A stretch of DNA of 64,000 nucleotides from Sphingomonas cavernae (GCF_003590775.1 NZ_QYUM01000002.1:1240001-1304000); one strand, 5' to 3'; positions 43,905-55,912 are shown, numbered from the stretch's first letter. Program-made: numbers and translations. Notes: generated by a model from the sequence alone, not told the origin.

Positions 43905-46277
43905 TCAGAAGGTGATCCGGCCTGAAATGCCGTAGATGCGCGGTTCGTTCACCATTCCCGTCAGATTGTTGAAGTCGATGCCGCTGACCGCCGAAGCGTC
44001 GTTGGTGATATTGCGGACATAACCCGCAATCTCCCAGCTATCGGTCTTGTAGCCGATGCGAAGCCCGCCCTCGAGCATGCTCGAATCCTGGAACTCGACC
44101 GACTCGTAGAGGAAGAAGTTGATCTTCGAGCGATAGGCCCAGTCGGTATAGGCGTAGATTTCGCCGTCTCCGATCGGGATCGCGTAGCGCGCGGTCCAGT
44201 TGGCGATCCAGCGCGGGCTCTGCGGCAGGCTGTTGCCGTCGATCGAGACGATCGCGGGCGAGAACGGCGCCGCCGGAACCACGATCGGATCGAGCGGGGT
44301 GCACAGCGATACATTGGGGAAGGTGTCGGTGCGCACCGCACCGCACGCCGCGGTAGTCAGGTCGGAGTCCTGAATCTCGGTATTGTTGTAGCTGAGGCCG
44401 ACGGTGAGCAGCAATTCGGGTATCGGCTTCAGTTCGGCGTCCATCTCGAAGCCATAGCCCCGCACATTGTCCGCGTTGATCAGCCGGTTGGCATTGACCC
44501 CGCCGCCCACCGCGGTGAGCTGCGCGTCGTTGAGGTCATAATAGAAGCCATTGAGGTTGAAGCGGCCTCTGCCGTCAAGGAAGGTAGCCTTGATGCCAGC
44601 CTCATACGACTGGATCGTCTCCGAATCGCCGACCGTGACGCCCGATTCGAGCGGCGTCGGCGTGGCCGGTGCGAAAAGGATGCGCCCCTGGATACTTGGC
44701 GCGCGATAGCCCTTGGCGACGCGCGCATAGAGGTTGACGTCATCGCTGGCCTCGAACGTCGCACTGATGTCCCAGGTCAGATTGTCGTCCTCGACATGGC
44801 GCGTGACCGTGCCGAGCGGGTTCTGCAGGAACGCCGGGAACTGCGTATCGCGCGTGCGGTTCACGACATAGTCGCGCTCGTCATTGTTGTAGCGCATGCC
44901 CCCCGTCAGGCTGAACTGGTCGGTGAACCTGTAGGTGACCGACCCGAAAATGCCGTAGGCCTTGCTGTTCTGGTGCTGGTCGACCGCGATGTTGACCCCG
45001 CCCGGCGGATTCAGCGGATCGCCCAGCGTCGAGTAGTTCTCGCTGACGATGTCGAGATCCTCGTCGAAATAGAAGAACCCAGCCTGATAGCTGAGCGGGC
45101 CGTTGCCATTGCTGGCGATGCGGATTTCCTGCGTGAACTGCTGAAGATTAGGGACGCTGTCGCGCGTCTCGGCGGTGAAGGGGATGAAGCCGGGGCCGGT
45201 GAGCGCGGGCGGCAGGAACGATGCGCCGAAGCCGCCATCGACGTCGCCGACCGAAGTGGCGTCGCCTTCCCAATAGCTGGTCACCGAGATCAGTGACAGC
45301 GGGCCGAAATCATAGGTGATGTTAGCCGACAGGTTATAGGTGTTGACCTCCTGCTCGTTCTGGCCGTCGGTCGCGACCTCGCCGCGCTTGAAACCAGGCC
45401 GCAGCCCCTTCTGCCCGCGCTCGAAGACATTGGCGCGGAACACGCGCGCGGTGCCGTCGAGCGAGCGAAGCTGGCCCGACAGCAGGATGTCGAGATCGTC
45501 GCTTGGCCTGAACAGGAACTGCAGGCGCGCCGCGAACTCGTCATACCCCTCAAGCGCGTCCTTTTCGGGCGCACTGGGATTGGTGTTGTCGACCCAGTCG
45601 TCCTGACGCTGATAGAGCACCGAAAGGCGCGCCGACACCGCATCGCCCGCGAGCAGGCCGCCGACCGCGCCCTGTGCGGTCACTGCATTGTGGCTGCCAT
45701 AGCTGAGCTCGGCATAGCCGTTGAGGTCCTGCCCCGGCTTCACCGAATCGAACTTGACGATGCCCGCGGGCGTGTTGCGCCCGAACAGCGTGCCCTGCGG
45801 TCCGCGCAGCACCTCGACCCGGTCGAGGTCGAACACGGGGAATCCCTTCAGGATCGGGTTTTCGAGAACGACGTCGTCATAGACGAGGCTGACCGGCTGC
45901 GACGCGTTGAAATCGAAATCGGTGTTGCCGAGGCCGCGGATGTAGAAGCGCGGAAAGGTTCGGCCGAACGACGATTCGACCACCAGGCTGGGAACACGCG
46001 CCGACAGGAAGCGGATGTCCGCGCCGCCCGACGAGATCACGTCGAGCTTCTCGCCGCCGACCGCGGTAACCGAGATGGGCACGTCCTGCAGATTTTCCTC
46101 GCGGCGCTGCGCGGTGACGACGATGACGTCGAGCCCGGCATCCTCTTCGGCCTGCGGCTGCTGCGAATCGGGCGTCTGCGCATGGGCGGTGCCAGCGGCG
46201 AGCACGAGGGCGAACGCCGAGGCGCCCGCACGGAAAAGAAACGCGGAATTGGTTTTGAATTGCTGAGGCTTGGCCAT
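43905..46277 (-). CDS. TonB-dependent receptor
   Basis: A 790-residue outer-membrane protein. After a 34-residue signal peptide, a TonB-box-like VIVVTAQRREENLQDVPIS leads into the plug (FYIRGLGN, VEVLRGPQGTLFGRN), then a beta barrel of about 22 strands ending in ISGRITF, with Phe as the C-terminal residue. This is the pattern of sphingomonad receptors that import complex organic substrates rather than siderophores alone; no catabolic gene is adjacent to identify the ligand. It follows pyrC on the same strand after 160 bases. Confidence 0.92.
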   Translation of the reverse strand: MAKPQQFKTNSAFLFRAGASAFALVLAAGTAHAQTPDSQQPQAEEDAGLDVIVVTAQRREENLQDVPISVTAVGGEKLDVISSGGADIRFLSARVPSLVVESSFGRTFPRFYIRGLGNTDFDFNASQPVSLVYDDVVLENPILKGFPVFDLDRVEVLRGPQGTLFGRNTPAGIVKFDSVKPGQDLNGYAELSYGSHNAVTAQGAVGGLLAGDAVSARLSVLYQRQDDWVDNTNPSAPEKDALEGYDEFAARLQFLFRPSDDLDILLSGQLRSLDGTARVFRANVFERGQKGLRPGFKRGEVATDGQNEQEVNTYNLSANITYDFGPLSLISVTSYWEGDATSVGDVDGGFGASFLPPALTGPGFIPFTAETRDSVPNLQQFTQEIRIASNGNGPLSYQAGFFYFDEDLDIVSENYSTLGDPLNPPGGVNIAVDQHQNSKAYGIFGSVTYRFTDQFSLTGGMRYNNDERDYVVNRTRDTQFPAFLQNPLGTVTRHVEDDNLTWDISATFEASDDVNLYARVAKGYRAPSIQGRILFAPATPTPLESGVTVGDSETIQSYEAGIKATFLDGRGRFNLNGFYYDLNDAQLTAVGGGVNANRLINADNVRGYGFEMDAELKPIPELLLTVGLSYNNTEIQDSDLTTAACGAVRTDTFPNVSLCTPLDPIVVPAAPFSPAIVSIDGNSLPQSPRWIANWTARYAIPIGDGEIYAYTDWAYRSKINFFLYESVEFQDSSMLEGGLRIGYKTDSWEIAGYVRNITNDASAVSGIDFNNLTGMVNEPRIYGISGRITF

Positions 46278-46437
46278 TTTGTCCCCCTGATGGAAAGCCG
46301 TTTCAGGTCTCCACTGACGGCTCCGCTCTGTGCACGGATGCCGGTGTCATGGGGTGGTCACATAAAAGCAGAATTTGTGCAAACAATGGCAATGTCGCCC
46401 AAATCGCGCGCCAGCCAGCCGAAAGTCGTCGATCCGT

Positions 46438-47496
46438 TCAGCCTGACGCCGGCGCGAACTGCCATCCCAATGTCTCGCCGGCATGGAAGGGCACCAGCGC
46501 CGCGCCGCCCTCGCCCAGACGCTCGGGCACCACGGTTTCGGCACGCTCTATCACGACGCGATCCTCGTTGAGCGGCAGTCCGTAGAAGCGCGGGCCGTTT
46601 TCGGAGGCGAAGGCCTCGAACCGGTCGAGCGCGCCCTCTTCGTCGAACACCTTGACGTAGCTTTCGAGCGCGAAGGGGGCGTTGAAGATGCCCGCGCAGC
46701 CACAGGCATTCTCCTTGGCGCTCACCGCATGCGGCGCGGTGTCGGTGCCGAGGAAGAATTTGGGCGAGCCCGAGGTCGCGGCGCGGCGCAGCGCGAGCCT
46801 GTGGCGCTCGCGCTTGGCGATCGGCAGGCAATAGGCGTGGGGGCGGATGCCGCCCGCGAAGATCGCATTGCGGTTGATGATCAGGTGCTGCGGCGTGATC
46901 GTCGCGCCGATATTGGGGCCGCCGTCGCGCACGAAATCGGCGGCGTCCTCGGTGGTGATATGCTCGAACACGATCTTGAGCGCGGGGAAATCACGAACGA
47001 GGCCGGTCAGCGTCTTCTCGATGAACACCGCCTCGCGGTCGAAAACGTCGACTTGCGGATCGGTGTCCTCGCCGTGCACGAGCAGCGGCATGCCTATCCG
47101 CTGCATCGCCTCGAGCGCGGGATAGATGTTCTTCACATCGGTCACGCCATGCGCGGCGCCGGTGGTGGCGTGCGCCGGATAGAGCTTGGCGGCGGTGTAG
47201 ACGCCCTCGGCATGGCCGCGCTCGAGATCGGCGGGATCCGTTCGGTCGGTGAGGTAGCTCGTCATGAGCGGCGTGAACGCGGTGCCCGAAGGCAATGCTG
47301 CGAGGATGCGCTCGCGATAGGCGCTTGCCGCCTCGACGGTTGTCACCGGGGGATTGAGGTTGGGCATCACGATCGCGCGCGCGAACTGGCGCGCGGTGTA
47401 GGGCGCGACGCGCGCCAGCATCTCGCCGTCGCGCAGATGGACGTGCCAGTCGTCGGGACGCCTGATCTCCAGTCGCGTGATTTCGGTCGAGGTCAT
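46438..47496 (-). CDS. pyrC: dihydroorotase
   Basis: A 352-residue dihydroorotase of the E. coli (type II) class, which closes carbamoyl-aspartate to dihydroorotate in pyrimidine synthesis. Metal ligands are HVHLR at residues 18-22, the carboxylated Lys in [19 protein letters not shown] and the catalytic Asp in GTDTAPH. Length is normal. The ATG at 47496 is 47 bases from the divergent ygfZ start. Confidence 0.95.
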   Translation of the reverse strand: MTSTEITRLEIRRPDDWHVHLRDGEMLARVAPYTARQFARAIVMPNLNPPVTTVEAASAYRERILAALPSGTAFTPLMTSYLTDRTDPADLERGHAEGVYTAAKLYPAHATTGAAHGVTDVKNIYPALEAMQRIGMPLLVHGEDTDPQVDVFDREAVFIEKTLTGLVRDFPALKIVFEHITTEDAADFVRDGGPNIGATITPQHLIINRNAIFAGGIRPHAYCLPIAKRERHRLALRRAATSGSPKFFLGTDTAPHAVSAKENACGCAGIFNAPFALESYVKVFDEEGALDRFEAFASENGPRFYGLPLNEDRVVIERAETVVPERLGEGGAALVPFHAGETLGWQFAPASG

Positions 47497-47543
47497 GCAA
47501 GCTCCGGCTTGGGATTCGGCGCTGGCATCCCTAACTGTTCGGC

Positions 47544-48263
47544 ATGAGCAACACCACCCTTGTCGACCGTGCCGTGATTCGCCTCTCGGGAGAGGATGTC
47601 CGCGGATTTCTCCAAGGCCTTGTGACCAATGACGTGACCGGCGTACTCCCCGTCTGGGCGGCGCTGCTGACCGCGCAGGGCAAGGCGCTGTTCGACTTCA
47701 TTATCTGGGCGGATGGCGAGGATGTGCTGGTCGATTGCGAGGCGGAACAGGCCGATGCGCTGGCGAAACGGCTGACACTCTATCGCCTGCGCCGGCCGAT
47801 CACGATCGCGCGCGACGAGACGCTGGCGGTGCATTGGGCGCTTGAAGGCGAAGGCATCGACGACCCGCGCCTTGCCGCGCTTGGCAAGCGCTGGATCGTT
47901 GCGTCGACCGAGCCGGCGCAGGGGTGGCTTGCGCATCGCCTTGCGCTCGGCGTGACCGAGGGTGCGGCCGAACTGGGGCAGGACAAGACGCTCTGGCTGG
48001 AATGCAATGCCGCCGAATTGAACGGCGTGAGCTTCGCCAAGGGCTGCTATGTGGGCCAGGAAAACACCGCGCGGATGAACTGGCGGCAGAAGGTCAACCG
48101 CCGGCTCGTCGTGGTGCCGCTGGCGCAGGCCGATCCCAGCCGCCAGCGCATCGCCTATCCCGAGCTCGGCCTCTCGGTCGAGCATCGCCGCGTCGAGGAT
48201 CTTGGTAGTCTCACCCTGCCCGACTGGCTGGCCGACGCGCTCGCCGAACAGCCCGTGCAATAG
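47544..48263 (+). CDS. ygfZ: folate-binding protein YgfZ/GcvT-like
   Basis: A 239-residue protein with KGCYVGQE, the signature of YgfZ/IBA57, which supports repair or assembly of some Fe-S enzymes with folate. [13 protein letters not shown] and [10 protein letters not shown] in the N-terminal part also fit. Length is slightly short for the family. ATG 47544 follows a 47-base divergent gap. The next gene begins 60 bases after the stop. Confidence 0.9.
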   Translation: MSNTTLVDRAVIRLSGEDVRGFLQGLVTNDVTGVLPVWAALLTAQGKALFDFIIWADGEDVLVDCEAEQADALAKRLTLYRLRRPITIARDETLAVHWALEGEGIDDPRLAALGKRWIVASTEPAQGWLAHRLALGVTEGAAELGQDKTLWLECNAAELNGVSFAKGCYVGQENTARMNWRQKVNRRLVVVPLAQADPSRQRIAYPELGLSVEHRRVEDLGSLTLPDWLADALAEQPVQ

Positions 48264-48323
48264 TTGGCGCACTCCGGCCATGGGGCTAGGGTGGCGCATC
48301 CTTCCCGCTGCCGGAGTTTTGCC

Positions 48324-49988
48324 GTGGTCTCGCGTATCGCCCTGTTCGCCTCTGCCGCCCTGATGCTGGCGCAGCCCGCTCTTGCCGCGCCCAGGGACAG
48401 CATCGATCCCAAGCATATCGAGGCGACGGTCAAGGCGATCACCGCCGACGAGTTCGAGGGCCGCGCGCCGGGAACGCCGGGCGAGGAGAAGACGATCGCG
48501 TGGCTGGTCGCGCAGTTCAAGGCGCTTGGGCTCGAGCCCGGCGGGCCAGACGGCCAGTGGACGCAGCCGGTACCGTTGCTCCACACCAGGCTCGGTACAC
48601 CCGCGAAGCTGGAGGTGGCGCGCGGCGGCGCGGCGCAGCCGCTTGATACGGGCAAGGACATCTATCTCAGCACGCTGCAGCCCAGGGACCGCGCGGTGAT
48701 CGCGAACGCGCCGATGGTGTTCGTCGGCTATGGCGTGAAGGCGCCCGAGCGCGGCTGGGACGACCTGAAGGGTGTCGACCTCAAGGGCAAGGTCGCGGTC
48801 TTCCTGATCAACGATCCCGATTTCGAGGCGAAGGAGGGCGAGGCGGTCAAGGACAGCTTCGGTGGCCGGACGATGACCTATTATGGCCGCTGGACCTACA
48901 AGTTCGAGGAGGCGGCGCGGCAGGGTGCGATCGGCGCGCTGATCGTCCACGACACGCCCGGCGCTGGCTATGGCTGGAATGTCGTGTTGAGCCCGGGCGG
49001 CGAGAATTACGACATGGTGCGGCCTGCCGACAAGATCACCAGCGTCGCGCTGCAGGGCTGGCTGAGTGGCGAGGCCGCAACCGCGCTGTTCAAGGAAGCG
49101 GGGCTCGATCTCGCGGCGCTCCGCGTGCAGGCAAGAACCAGGGACTTCAGGCCCGTGCCGCTTTCGGGCGTCACCTTCTCTGCCGATATCCCGGTGACGC
49201 GCGAGGTGGTCCAGAGCCGCAACGTGCTTGGAAAGATCAGCGGCGCCAAGCGTCCGCAAGAGGTGGTGATGCTGGGCGCGCACTGGGACGCTTACGGCGT
49301 GGGCAAGCCCGACGCGCAGGGCCGCACGATCCGCGCGGGCGCGAATGACGACGGCATCGGTGTCGCCGCGCTGCTGGAGATGGCGCGACTGTTCAGGGCG
49401 GGGCCGAAGCCTGAGCGGACGATCGTGTTCGGCATGTGGTCGGCCGAGGAGCGCGGGCTGCTGGGCTCGGAGACCTATGCCGCCAACCCCGTCTATGCCC
49501 ATGAGAAGACCGTCGCCAATCTGACCGTCGACGTGCTCCAGACCGCGGGGCGCGCAAAGGACGTGATCCTGATCGGCAAGGGGCAGAACACGCTCGAGGA
49601 CGATCTGGCGCGTTTCGCGGCGAAGCAGGGGCGGACGATCACCCCCGATGCCGCGCCCGAACGCGGGCTCTTCTACCGCGCCGATCATTTCCCGCTGGCG
49701 AAGCGCGGCGTGCCCGTGCTGCTGATGATGGGCTTGGCAGGCGGCGCCGATCTCGTGGAGGGCGGCCGCGCCGCGGGCGAAAAATGGGTCAGCGATTATA
49801 CGACCAATTGCTATCATCAGGCGTGCGATGCGTGGAGCCCCGACTGGAACCTCGACGGCGCGGTGATGGACATGGAGCTGGTGCGTTCGATGGCGAGCGA
49901 ACTCGCCAATTCGAACCGCTGGCCCGAGTGGAAGGCCGGATCGGAGTTCAAGGATATCCGCGACAAGAGCGCGGCGGGGCGGCGGTGA
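48324..49988 (+). CDS. exported M28 family aminopeptidase
   Basis: A 554-residue exported metallopeptidase. Signal peptide residues VSRIALFASAALMLAQPALA are followed by an N-terminal segment, a PA-type insertion (about 130-260), and an M28 domain with LGAHWDAYGVG, ANDDGIGVAALLE, SAEERGLLGSE and a late FYRADHFPLAKRG, the order of zinc ligands in the family. GTG 48324 is preceded by CCGGAG seven bases away. Likely a periplasmic or secreted aminopeptidase. Confidence 0.88.
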   Translation: MVSRIALFASAALMLAQPALAAPRDSIDPKHIEATVKAITADEFEGRAPGTPGEEKTIAWLVAQFKALGLEPGGPDGQWTQPVPLLHTRLGTPAKLEVARGGAAQPLDTGKDIYLSTLQPRDRAVIANAPMVFVGYGVKAPERGWDDLKGVDLKGKVAVFLINDPDFEAKEGEAVKDSFGGRTMTYYGRWTYKFEEAARQGAIGALIVHDTPGAGYGWNVVLSPGGENYDMVRPADKITSVALQGWLSGEAATALFKEAGLDLAALRVQARTRDFRPVPLSGVTFSADIPVTREVVQSRNVLGKISGAKRPQEVVMLGAHWDAYGVGKPDAQGRTIRAGANDDGIGVAALLEMARLFRAGPKPERTIVFGMWSAEERGLLGSETYAANPVYAHEKTVANLTVDVLQTAGRAKDVILIGKGQNTLEDDLARFAAKQGRTITPDAAPERGLFYRADHFPLAKRGVPVLLMMGLAGGADLVEGGRAAGEKWVSDYTTNCYHQACDAWSPDWNLDGAVMDMELVRSMASELANSNRWPEWKAGSEFKDIRDKSAAGRR

Positions 49989-50148
49989 GGCCTTAGCTTC
50001 ACCCCTCGACGATGCTCGGGACAGGCTTAACTTCGCAAACTTCCCACAAACGTCCATGTTGATTTGGCCTCCCGGCGCGGCGTGGCAACCGGCGCTTGCG
50101 GGGAACATGACAGGAACATTGCGTGTAGGACAGGGGGTCCGAATCAGC

Positions 50149-50223
50149 GCTCCTGCGAAAGCAGGAGCCCATATCGGCGGCGCACAATCGCTCCGAACAT
50201 GGGCTCCGGGTCAAGCCCGGAGC
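50149..50223. repeat. composite palindromic element
   Basis: A perfect hairpin GCTCCTGC-GAAA-GCAGGAGC (50149-50168) and a second, GCTCCGGG-TCAAG-CCCGGAGC (50203-50223), are linked by a further inverted pair GGAGCCCAT (50164-50172) and ATGGGCTCC (50199-50207). It sits in the 290-base gap between the convergent M28 peptidase and M15-like genes, where there is no gene. It looks like a REP-type dispersed repeat and could terminate both transcripts. Confidence 0.72.
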
Positions 50224-50278
50224 ACGGATAGCGATCGCGCTGGCATCGGATTCCGCCTTCAGGGGGCGACGCTGCGCC

Positions 50279-50908
50279 TCAGCGCTCCATAATCCCCGCC
50301 CAATGTTCCTCATGGCTCCCTTCATGGTTGGCCATGCCGGGCTTGGTGAGGCAGCCGCGCGGGGCGACGAAGCTGTCGATGCGGCGCACGGGCATTTCGT
50401 GCCATGTGATGTTGAACGCCCAATTGATCGGGAAGAAACACAGGCTCGAATAGTTGAGGTGGTCGTGGATCCACCAGGCGAGCTTCTGCCAGTCGCCGGG
50501 CTCGCGATAACGGTCGATAAAGCCCGGAACGATGACGCAGGCGGTGGCGCCCATGAAGCCCAGTGCGTCGCGACGGTCCCAGATATGCCCCGCGGCGCTG
50601 CTCTCGTTCATTGAGCAATTATAGCCCTTGCCGCCTTTGCGCATCATCTGGTTGCCGAGGCCGTTGACCTCGGCCGAGCGCAGCGAGCCGCGCACCGCGA
50701 TCCGGCCGAATGCGTCCTGCAAGGGTTCGAGCAATTCCTCGCACAGCCGCGTACCCGCCGCGATGGCGAGGTCGGGATCGTCGGGGATGTTGGGAAGGCC
50801 GTGGATCTGCGCGATCTCCGAATAGAGGAAATCGCGCATGAAGAAGCTCCTGGAGAGCCGGACGCGGCCGAAATTGCTGAGGGCGTCGACGCTTTGGGGT
50901 TTGCGCAT
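50279..50908 (-). CDS. M15-like (D-Ala-D-Ala carboxypeptidase fold) protein
   Basis: A 209-residue protein without signal peptide. Sequence features LSRSFFMRDFLYSEIA, RLCEELLEPLQDAFGRIAVRGSLRSAEVN, then SSAAGHIWDRRDA and WHEMP, line up in order with the M15/peptidoglycan peptidase fold: S-x-H-x-x-G-x-x-x-D is partly kept as S-x-A-x-G-H-x-W-D, and the later WH matches the WH of the zinc site. Key residues are therefore arranged unusually, and activity cannot be assumed. I chose ATG 50908 (MRKPQS) with GGAG eight bases upstream. Divergent from the SeqA-like gene. Confidence 0.6.
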   Translation of the reverse strand: MRKPQSVDALSNFGRVRLSRSFFMRDFLYSEIAQIHGLPNIPDDPDLAIAAGTRLCEELLEPLQDAFGRIAVRGSLRSAEVNGLGNQMMRKGGKGYNCSMNESSAAGHIWDRRDALGFMGATACVIVPGFIDRYREPGDWQKLAWWIHDHLNYSSLCFFPINWAFNITWHEMPVRRIDSFVAPRGCLTKPGMANHEGSHEEHWAGIMER

Positions 50909-50938
50909 GACCATCGCTCCTTGACGCGGGGGCGTCAG

Positions 50939-50969
50939 CTTCCTTATAAGGAAGTATCTTATAAGGAAG
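50939..50969. promoter_or_regulatory. palindromic operator between divergent genes
   Basis: A perfect 16-base palindrome CTTCCTTATAAGGAAG (50939-50954) and a second copy of its right half, CTTATAAGGAAG (50958-50969), repeat at 15-base intervals, with core CTTATAAG at 50943 and 50958. The site lies between the M15-like gene (start 50908) and the SeqA-like gene (start 50975), overlapping their 5' leaders. A third core, CTTATAAG, is inside the SeqA-like coding region at 51183-51190. A ribbon-helix-helix protein binding adjacent repeats would fit. Confidence 0.65.
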
Positions 50970-50974
50970 CTGAT

Positions 50975-51520
50975 ATGGCAAAATATAAGCAAATTCAGAT
51001 TGATGTCGACGTCTATCGGATCATTGAAGGGCAGCGTATAGCCTTCTCCGAAACGGAAAACGATATTCTAAAGCGCTTACTGGCGTCGCCTGCATCTTCG
51101 GCGGTGGCCAAGCCGGATGTCACTATAAAGCTAAGCACGGATTCTACCGCTGTCCAGCGATCGCGCGGCAACTGGGAGATTACTTATAAGGGAAAAAGGG
51201 GCGCAGCCGCTAATATGATAGATGCTTATCGCTCTCTGCTGTTGGCGCTCGCCAATGATGACAGCGGCTTTCTGGCGCGTTTCGCCGAAGAGCGATCTCG
51301 AAGTCGGCGCTATGTATCGAAGGATCCGAGCGCGCTGTATGATAAGTCGCCCCAACTCGCGAAGGATCACGCGCGAGAACTGATCGCCGGTTGGTACGTC
51401 GACACAAATCTTTCAAAGGAGCAAGTCGTACAGCGCCTGAAGGCTGCTGCGCGAGTGGCAAATCTGACGTACGGAATTGACGTTCAAATCAGCGAGAACG
51501 GGATCATCATCGGACAGTAA
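50975..51520 (+). CDS. SeqA-like DNA-binding protein
   Basis: A 181-residue protein, the same length as E. coli SeqA. Residues 5-36 (KQIQIDVDVYRIIEGQ, then ETENDILKRLL) align without gaps with the N-terminal oligomerisation helix-strand of SeqA (from memory: KTIEVDDELYSYI...ESASDILRRML). In the C-terminal part, R109-x-R111 before Y113 and D-T-N145 before K148 correspond in order and spacing to SeqA's hemimethylated-GATC contacts R116/R118 and N150/N152, though one Asn is missing. Base composition is lower in GC than neighbours, suggesting acquisition. It is preceded by AAGGAAG and the palindromic operator. Confidence 0.62.
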   Translation: MAKYKQIQIDVDVYRIIEGQRIAFSETENDILKRLLASPASSAVAKPDVTIKLSTDSTAVQRSRGNWEITYKGKRGAAANMIDAYRSLLLALANDDSGFLARFAEERSRSRRYVSKDPSALYDKSPQLAKDHARELIAGWYVDTNLSKEQVVQRLKAAARVANLTYGIDVQISENGIIIGQ

Positions 51521-51570
51521 AGGTCCCCCAACCGGGGTGGTGGAGGGGTAGTTCGGTGCCAGACCCCTCC

Positions 51571-51613
51571 ACCGCCCTTCGGGCGGTCCCCCTCCCCGAG
51601 CAAGCTCGGGGAG
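51571..51613. terminator. paired-hairpin terminator/repeat between convergent genes
   Basis: Hairpins ACCGCCC-TTC-GGGCGGT (51571-51587) and CTCCCCGAGC-AA-GCTCGGGGAG (51592-51613) follow each other in the 103-base gap between the SeqA-like gene and acnA. The GCCCTTCGGGCGG core is a known dispersed sphingomonad element and could stop both converging transcripts. Confidence 0.65.
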
Positions 51614-51623
51614 GATCTAGAGA

Positions 51624-54296
<2,673 letters not shown>

Positions 54297-54535
54297 GTCT
54301 TGGCTCCTTCCAATGGCTGGCATGGACTGGGGAGAAGCCGGGAGCTTGCCCATGCCGTCAAGTTCGCGCGAATGCGAGAGTCGGGCGGGGCCTTAGCAAG
54401 GGATTCGCGCGGGGGGAAGCGGCCAGCAACGAATTGCCGGGAGCCGACCGGATCCGGCGGTCAGGTATCGCGAAAACCGGCAGGCGGCTGGCCCGATGGT
54501 CAGAATGGATCGCCCCGGCGCAGCGATGCCGCGCG

Positions 54536-55912
54536 TCAGGCGCGTTCGCGGGATTGCGCCGGAATCGGCAGGGCGATCCGCGCGCACATGCCCCCTGTGG
54601 CAAGCCTCTTCAGTTCCACCGTCCCGCCATGCGCCTCGGTCGCGGACTGCACGATAGAAAGGCCGAGGCCTGCTCCTCCCGTCTTCCGGTTGCGCGAGGG
54701 CTCGCCGCGAAAAAAGGGTTCGAAGGCGCGCGCGATATGCTCGTCGGTCATGCCGGCACCTTTGTCGGCGATCTCGACTATGGCGGCCTCACCCTCGCGT
54801 CGCACGGAGACGCTGGCGGCGTCGCCATATTTCACCGCATTGTCGATGAGGTTGGTGAACAGGCGCTTGAGCAGGATCATGTCCCCGTCGATCGTGATGG
54901 GCTCTGCATGCTTGATGGCGACATCGTGCTGCATGTCGGCGAAATCGTCGACGACGCCTTCGACCAGCAGGCCGAGCTCCAGCGGTTCCATCACCCTTGG
55001 CCTGCTTTCATTGTCGACAAAATCGAGCGTGGTGCCGATGAGCTGCTCCATCTGCCGGATTTCTTCTTCCGCCGCCTTGCGGACATGTTCGGGCGCCGAG
55101 GCGAGATGGAAGTGAAGCCGGGCGAGAGGCGTTCGCAAATCGTGCGCGATCGCGCCGACGACAGAGGTGCGTTCGCGTATGTAGCGCGAGATGCGCGATT
55201 GCATCTCGTTTAGCGAACGCGCCGCCATACGGATTTCGGTCGGGCCCTCTACGGGCACCGGACTTTCCTCGATCCCCGCGCCGAGTCTTTCGGCCGAAGC
55301 GGCGAAGGCGCGGATGGGACGCGTCAGCAGGGCGCTGACCCAAAGGCTCAAGGGAAGGATCAGCAGCAGCCCGATAGGGACCGAATTCCGGCCGATATGC
55401 TGCCAGAGCGTATCGGGGTTGCGCGCCTCGCGCGTAATCATCCGCCACTGCCCCGATGATGTTCTGACCGCTATGGTGAAGCTGCCCAACACGATCGGAT
55501 CGGCGGCGCCTTCCCCACCATATAACGCCATCTCGCGCGCCATGAGGTCGTGACGACCGCGATCCCCGTCGTTGAGATAAACGCGGACGTCGCCGCCAGA
55601 CACTCCAAGCCGATGGGCCAACGCGGCAGCGATCAGCTTTTCAGCATCGTCGTCCGATCGCCGCGGCTCAACAGCCTGTATCCGCGAGCGGATCGAAGGC
55701 GTGTCCTGCGCAAGCGGCTGACCGCGAACCATGCGAGACATTTCATAGACCGAAATCGGCGCACCAACTTCGGGCGTCACGTAAAACATGATGGAAAGGC
55801 TCAGCGCGGTAAGCACCACTATCGCACCAAGGACGAGCGCCAGGATATATGCCTGGATAGAGTTCATCCACAGCGCGAAGCGCTCGAACCAGCCGCCGAT
55901 CCGGCCCATCAT
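54536..55912 (-). CDS. sensor histidine kinase (HAMP, EnvZ-like)
   Basis: A 458-residue membrane kinase. Helices at about 20-45 and 178-197 flank a periplasmic sensor region of about 130 residues; a HAMP domain (about 198-250) precedes AIAHDLRTPLARL, with phospho-acceptor His257, and an ATP-binding domain with NLIDNAVKYG, DKGAGM and GGAGLGLSIV. It overlaps its regulator by four bases. The sensed signal is unknown. The pair sits divergently next to the redox operon starting at 57070. Confidence 0.9.
   Translation of the reverse strand: MMGRIGGWFERFALWMNSIQAYILALVLGAIVVLTALSLSIMFYVTPEVGAPISVYEMSRMVRGQPLAQDTPSIRSRIQAVEPRRSDDDAEKLIAAALAHRLGVSGGDVRVYLNDGDRGRHDLMAREMALYGGEGAADPIVLGSFTIAVRTSSGQWRMITREARNPDTLWQHIGRNSVPIGLLLILPLSLWVSALLTRPIRAFAASAERLGAGIEESPVPVEGPTEIRMAARSLNEMQSRISRYIRERTSVVGAIAHDLRTPLARLHFHLASAPEHVRKAAEEEIRQMEQLIGTTLDFVDNESRPRVMEPLELGLLVEGVVDDFADMQHDVAIKHAEPITIDGDMILLKRLFTNLIDNAVKYGDAASVSVRREGEAAIVEIADKGAGMTDEHIARAFEPFFRGEPSRNRKTGGAGLGLSIVQSATEAHGGTVELKRLATGGMCARIALPIPAQSRERA

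Noticed and set aside
47493-50108. Long minus-strand open frame antisense to ygfZ and the M28 peptidase
   Set aside because: The plus-strand proteins carry all expected motifs; the antisense frame spans two unrelated genes and a gap.
50279-51520. M15-like plus SeqA-like pair as a prophage remnant
   Set aside because: No capsid, tail, lysis or integrase genes are nearby, and the M15-like gene has host-like composition; only the SeqA-like gene looks acquired.
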